The notes under the pieces were generated by a model. It saw only the letters and a list, made by a program, of their open reading frames with translations, had not been told where the DNA came from and searched no databases. From Candidatus Saganbacteria bacterium (GTDB lineage: Bacteria > Margulisbacteria > WOR-1 > O2-12-FULL-45-9 > XYB2-FULL-48-7): a DNA stretch of 6,103 nucleotides. Each line of letters begins with the position of its first letter. Position 1 is the first letter of the stretch. The position numbers and the translations under genes were made by a program. The DNA is taken from the NCBI GenBank assembly GCA_020051815.1, contig JAGVQF010000100.1, positions 1 through 6,103 of the forward strand, in the 5' to 3' direction. This document shows positions 5,443-6,103 of the stretch, one piece after another.

Positions 5443-5494
5443 GATGTATTAGAGAAATGAGTTTTACGAGTATTTTCGGGAGGCGTTACATTTT

Positions 5495-6103
5495 ATGAAG
5501 ATCGAACATTTTAACGAGATGCTGGGAGAGATCCAGCGTGAACGCGGCATTTCTAAAGATGTGCTGGTCGAGGCCATCAAGGCCTCCCTTCTTTCCGCTG
5601 CCAAGAAGAAATTCCCCGAAGGCGAAAACCTCGAATGCCGGATCACCGATGACGGCGAGGTCAAGATCTACCGTTTGGCCGAAAATGAGGAAGAAGACGT
5701 TACCCCGCACGATTTTGGGCGTTTTGCCGCCCAAACCGCCAAACAGGTCATCATCCAGCGCCTGCGCGAAGCGGAAAAGACCGAGACCTTTGACGAATTC
5801 ACCAAAAAACAGGGTGAGCTGATCACTGGTATCGTCCAGAGAAGGGAATATGGCGGCTATCTGATCAATCTCGGCCGCTCCGAAACCGTCCTGACGCCCC
5901 AGGAGCAGATCCCGGGCGAGAACCTGCGCGAAAAGGACCACGTTAAGCTTTACCTTGTTGAAGTCAGAAAAACGCCGAAGGGCCCCATGCTCATTATTTC
6001 GCGTTCTCATCCCAACCTGGTCAGAAAGCTGTTCGAGATGGAAATACCCGAGATCAAAGAAGGGGTGCTCGAGATCAAGGGGATCTCCCGCGAGCCGGGC
6101 AAG
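5495..6103 (+). CDS. nusA: NusA, transcription termination/antitermination factor, 5' part (203 codons)
   Basis: NusA binds RNA polymerase near the RNA exit channel, promotes pausing and hairpin folding, and acts in termination and antitermination. The visible part holds the N-terminal polymerase-binding domain (about 1-100, with DVLVEAIKASLLSAAKKKF and DFGRFAAQTAKQVIIQRLREAE), the S1 domain (about 107-171, GELITGIVQRREYGGYLINLG to LIISRSHP) and the beginning of KH1 (EIPEIKEGVLEIKGISREPG). The frame leaves the window intact. Between IYRL (58-61) and DFGR (73-76) the linker is about 25-30 residues shorter than in the NusA proteins I remember, without any frame disturbance. GGGAGG (5478-5483) lies 11 bases before the ATG. 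It has its own strong promoter and leader hairpin. rimP, its common upstream neighbour, is absent. Confidence 0.97.
   Translation, partial: MKIEHFNEMLGEIQRERGISKDVLVEAIKASLLSAAKKKFPEGENLECRITDDGEVKIYRLAENEEEDVTPHDFGRFAAQTAKQVIIQRLREAEKTETFDEFTKKQGELITGIVQRREYGGYLINLGRSETVLTPQEQIPGENLREKDHVKLYLVEVRKTPKGPMLIISRSHPNLVRKLFEMEIPEIKEGVLEIKGISREPGK

Noticed and set aside
5486..6010. 174-residue minus-strand open frame antisense to nusA
   Set aside because: NusA N-terminal and S1 motifs occupy the plus strand; the antisense product is a codon-bias shadow.
1..6103. CRISPR array, tRNA, rRNA, riboswitch or prophage genes
   Set aside because: No regularly spaced repeats, tRNA-like cloverleaf, conserved rRNA segment, recognised riboswitch core or phage/integrase gene was seen anywhere in the window.

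Overview
The window is about 6.1 kb of compact bacterial chromosome of mid-range GC. It is split into a leftward block (1-3042, minus strand) and a rightward block (3063-6103, plus strand) that diverge from one shared promoter region around 3042-3120. A perfect CIRCE operator before groES shows that the cell uses HrcA-type heat-shock control, which rules out enteric-type gammaproteobacteria. I cannot name the lineage from the sequence alone. The general look recalls uncultivated candidate phyla such as Margulisbacteria/Saganbacteria, but this is only a weak impression.

Leftward block, in transcription order: an unrecognised 97-residue basic protein; a small antitoxin and a RelE/ParE-type toxin; a ROK-family sugar kinase; hisH; and hisA, which is cut by the window edge. 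From the antitoxin to hisH every junction overlaps (17, 4 and 10 bases), so a toxin-antitoxin pair appears translationally chained to a sugar kinase and two histidine biosynthesis genes. HisH (glutaminase) and HisA (ProFAR isomerase) act at neighbouring steps of histidine synthesis. HisF, the synthase partner of HisH, is not in the window and may lie beyond position 1. Five tandem degenerate heptamers fill the hisH-hisA gap.

Rightward block: a sigma70-type promoter and CIRCE drive groES-groEL, the chaperonin operon. Each gene has a near-perfect Shine-Dalgarno, and a strong intrinsic terminator follows groEL. The next 388 bases contain no gene. They hold that terminator, a roughly 168-bp palindromic REP/MITE-like element with nested hairpins, a perfect-consensus promoter (TTGACA, 17 bases, TATAAT), and a terminator-like hairpin at the very start of the nusA leader. 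NusA follows, with its first 203 codons in the window. Its N-terminal domain looks about 25-30 residues shorter than usual, and no rimP gene precedes it.

The best leads are the nusA leader hairpin (possible autoregulatory attenuation), the nested palindromic element, the toxin-antitoxin/kinase/his coupling, and the interlocked divergent promoters at groES, one of which would make a leaderless mRNA. I see no clearly new multi-gene system. Most genes are well-known families in somewhat unusual arrangements.
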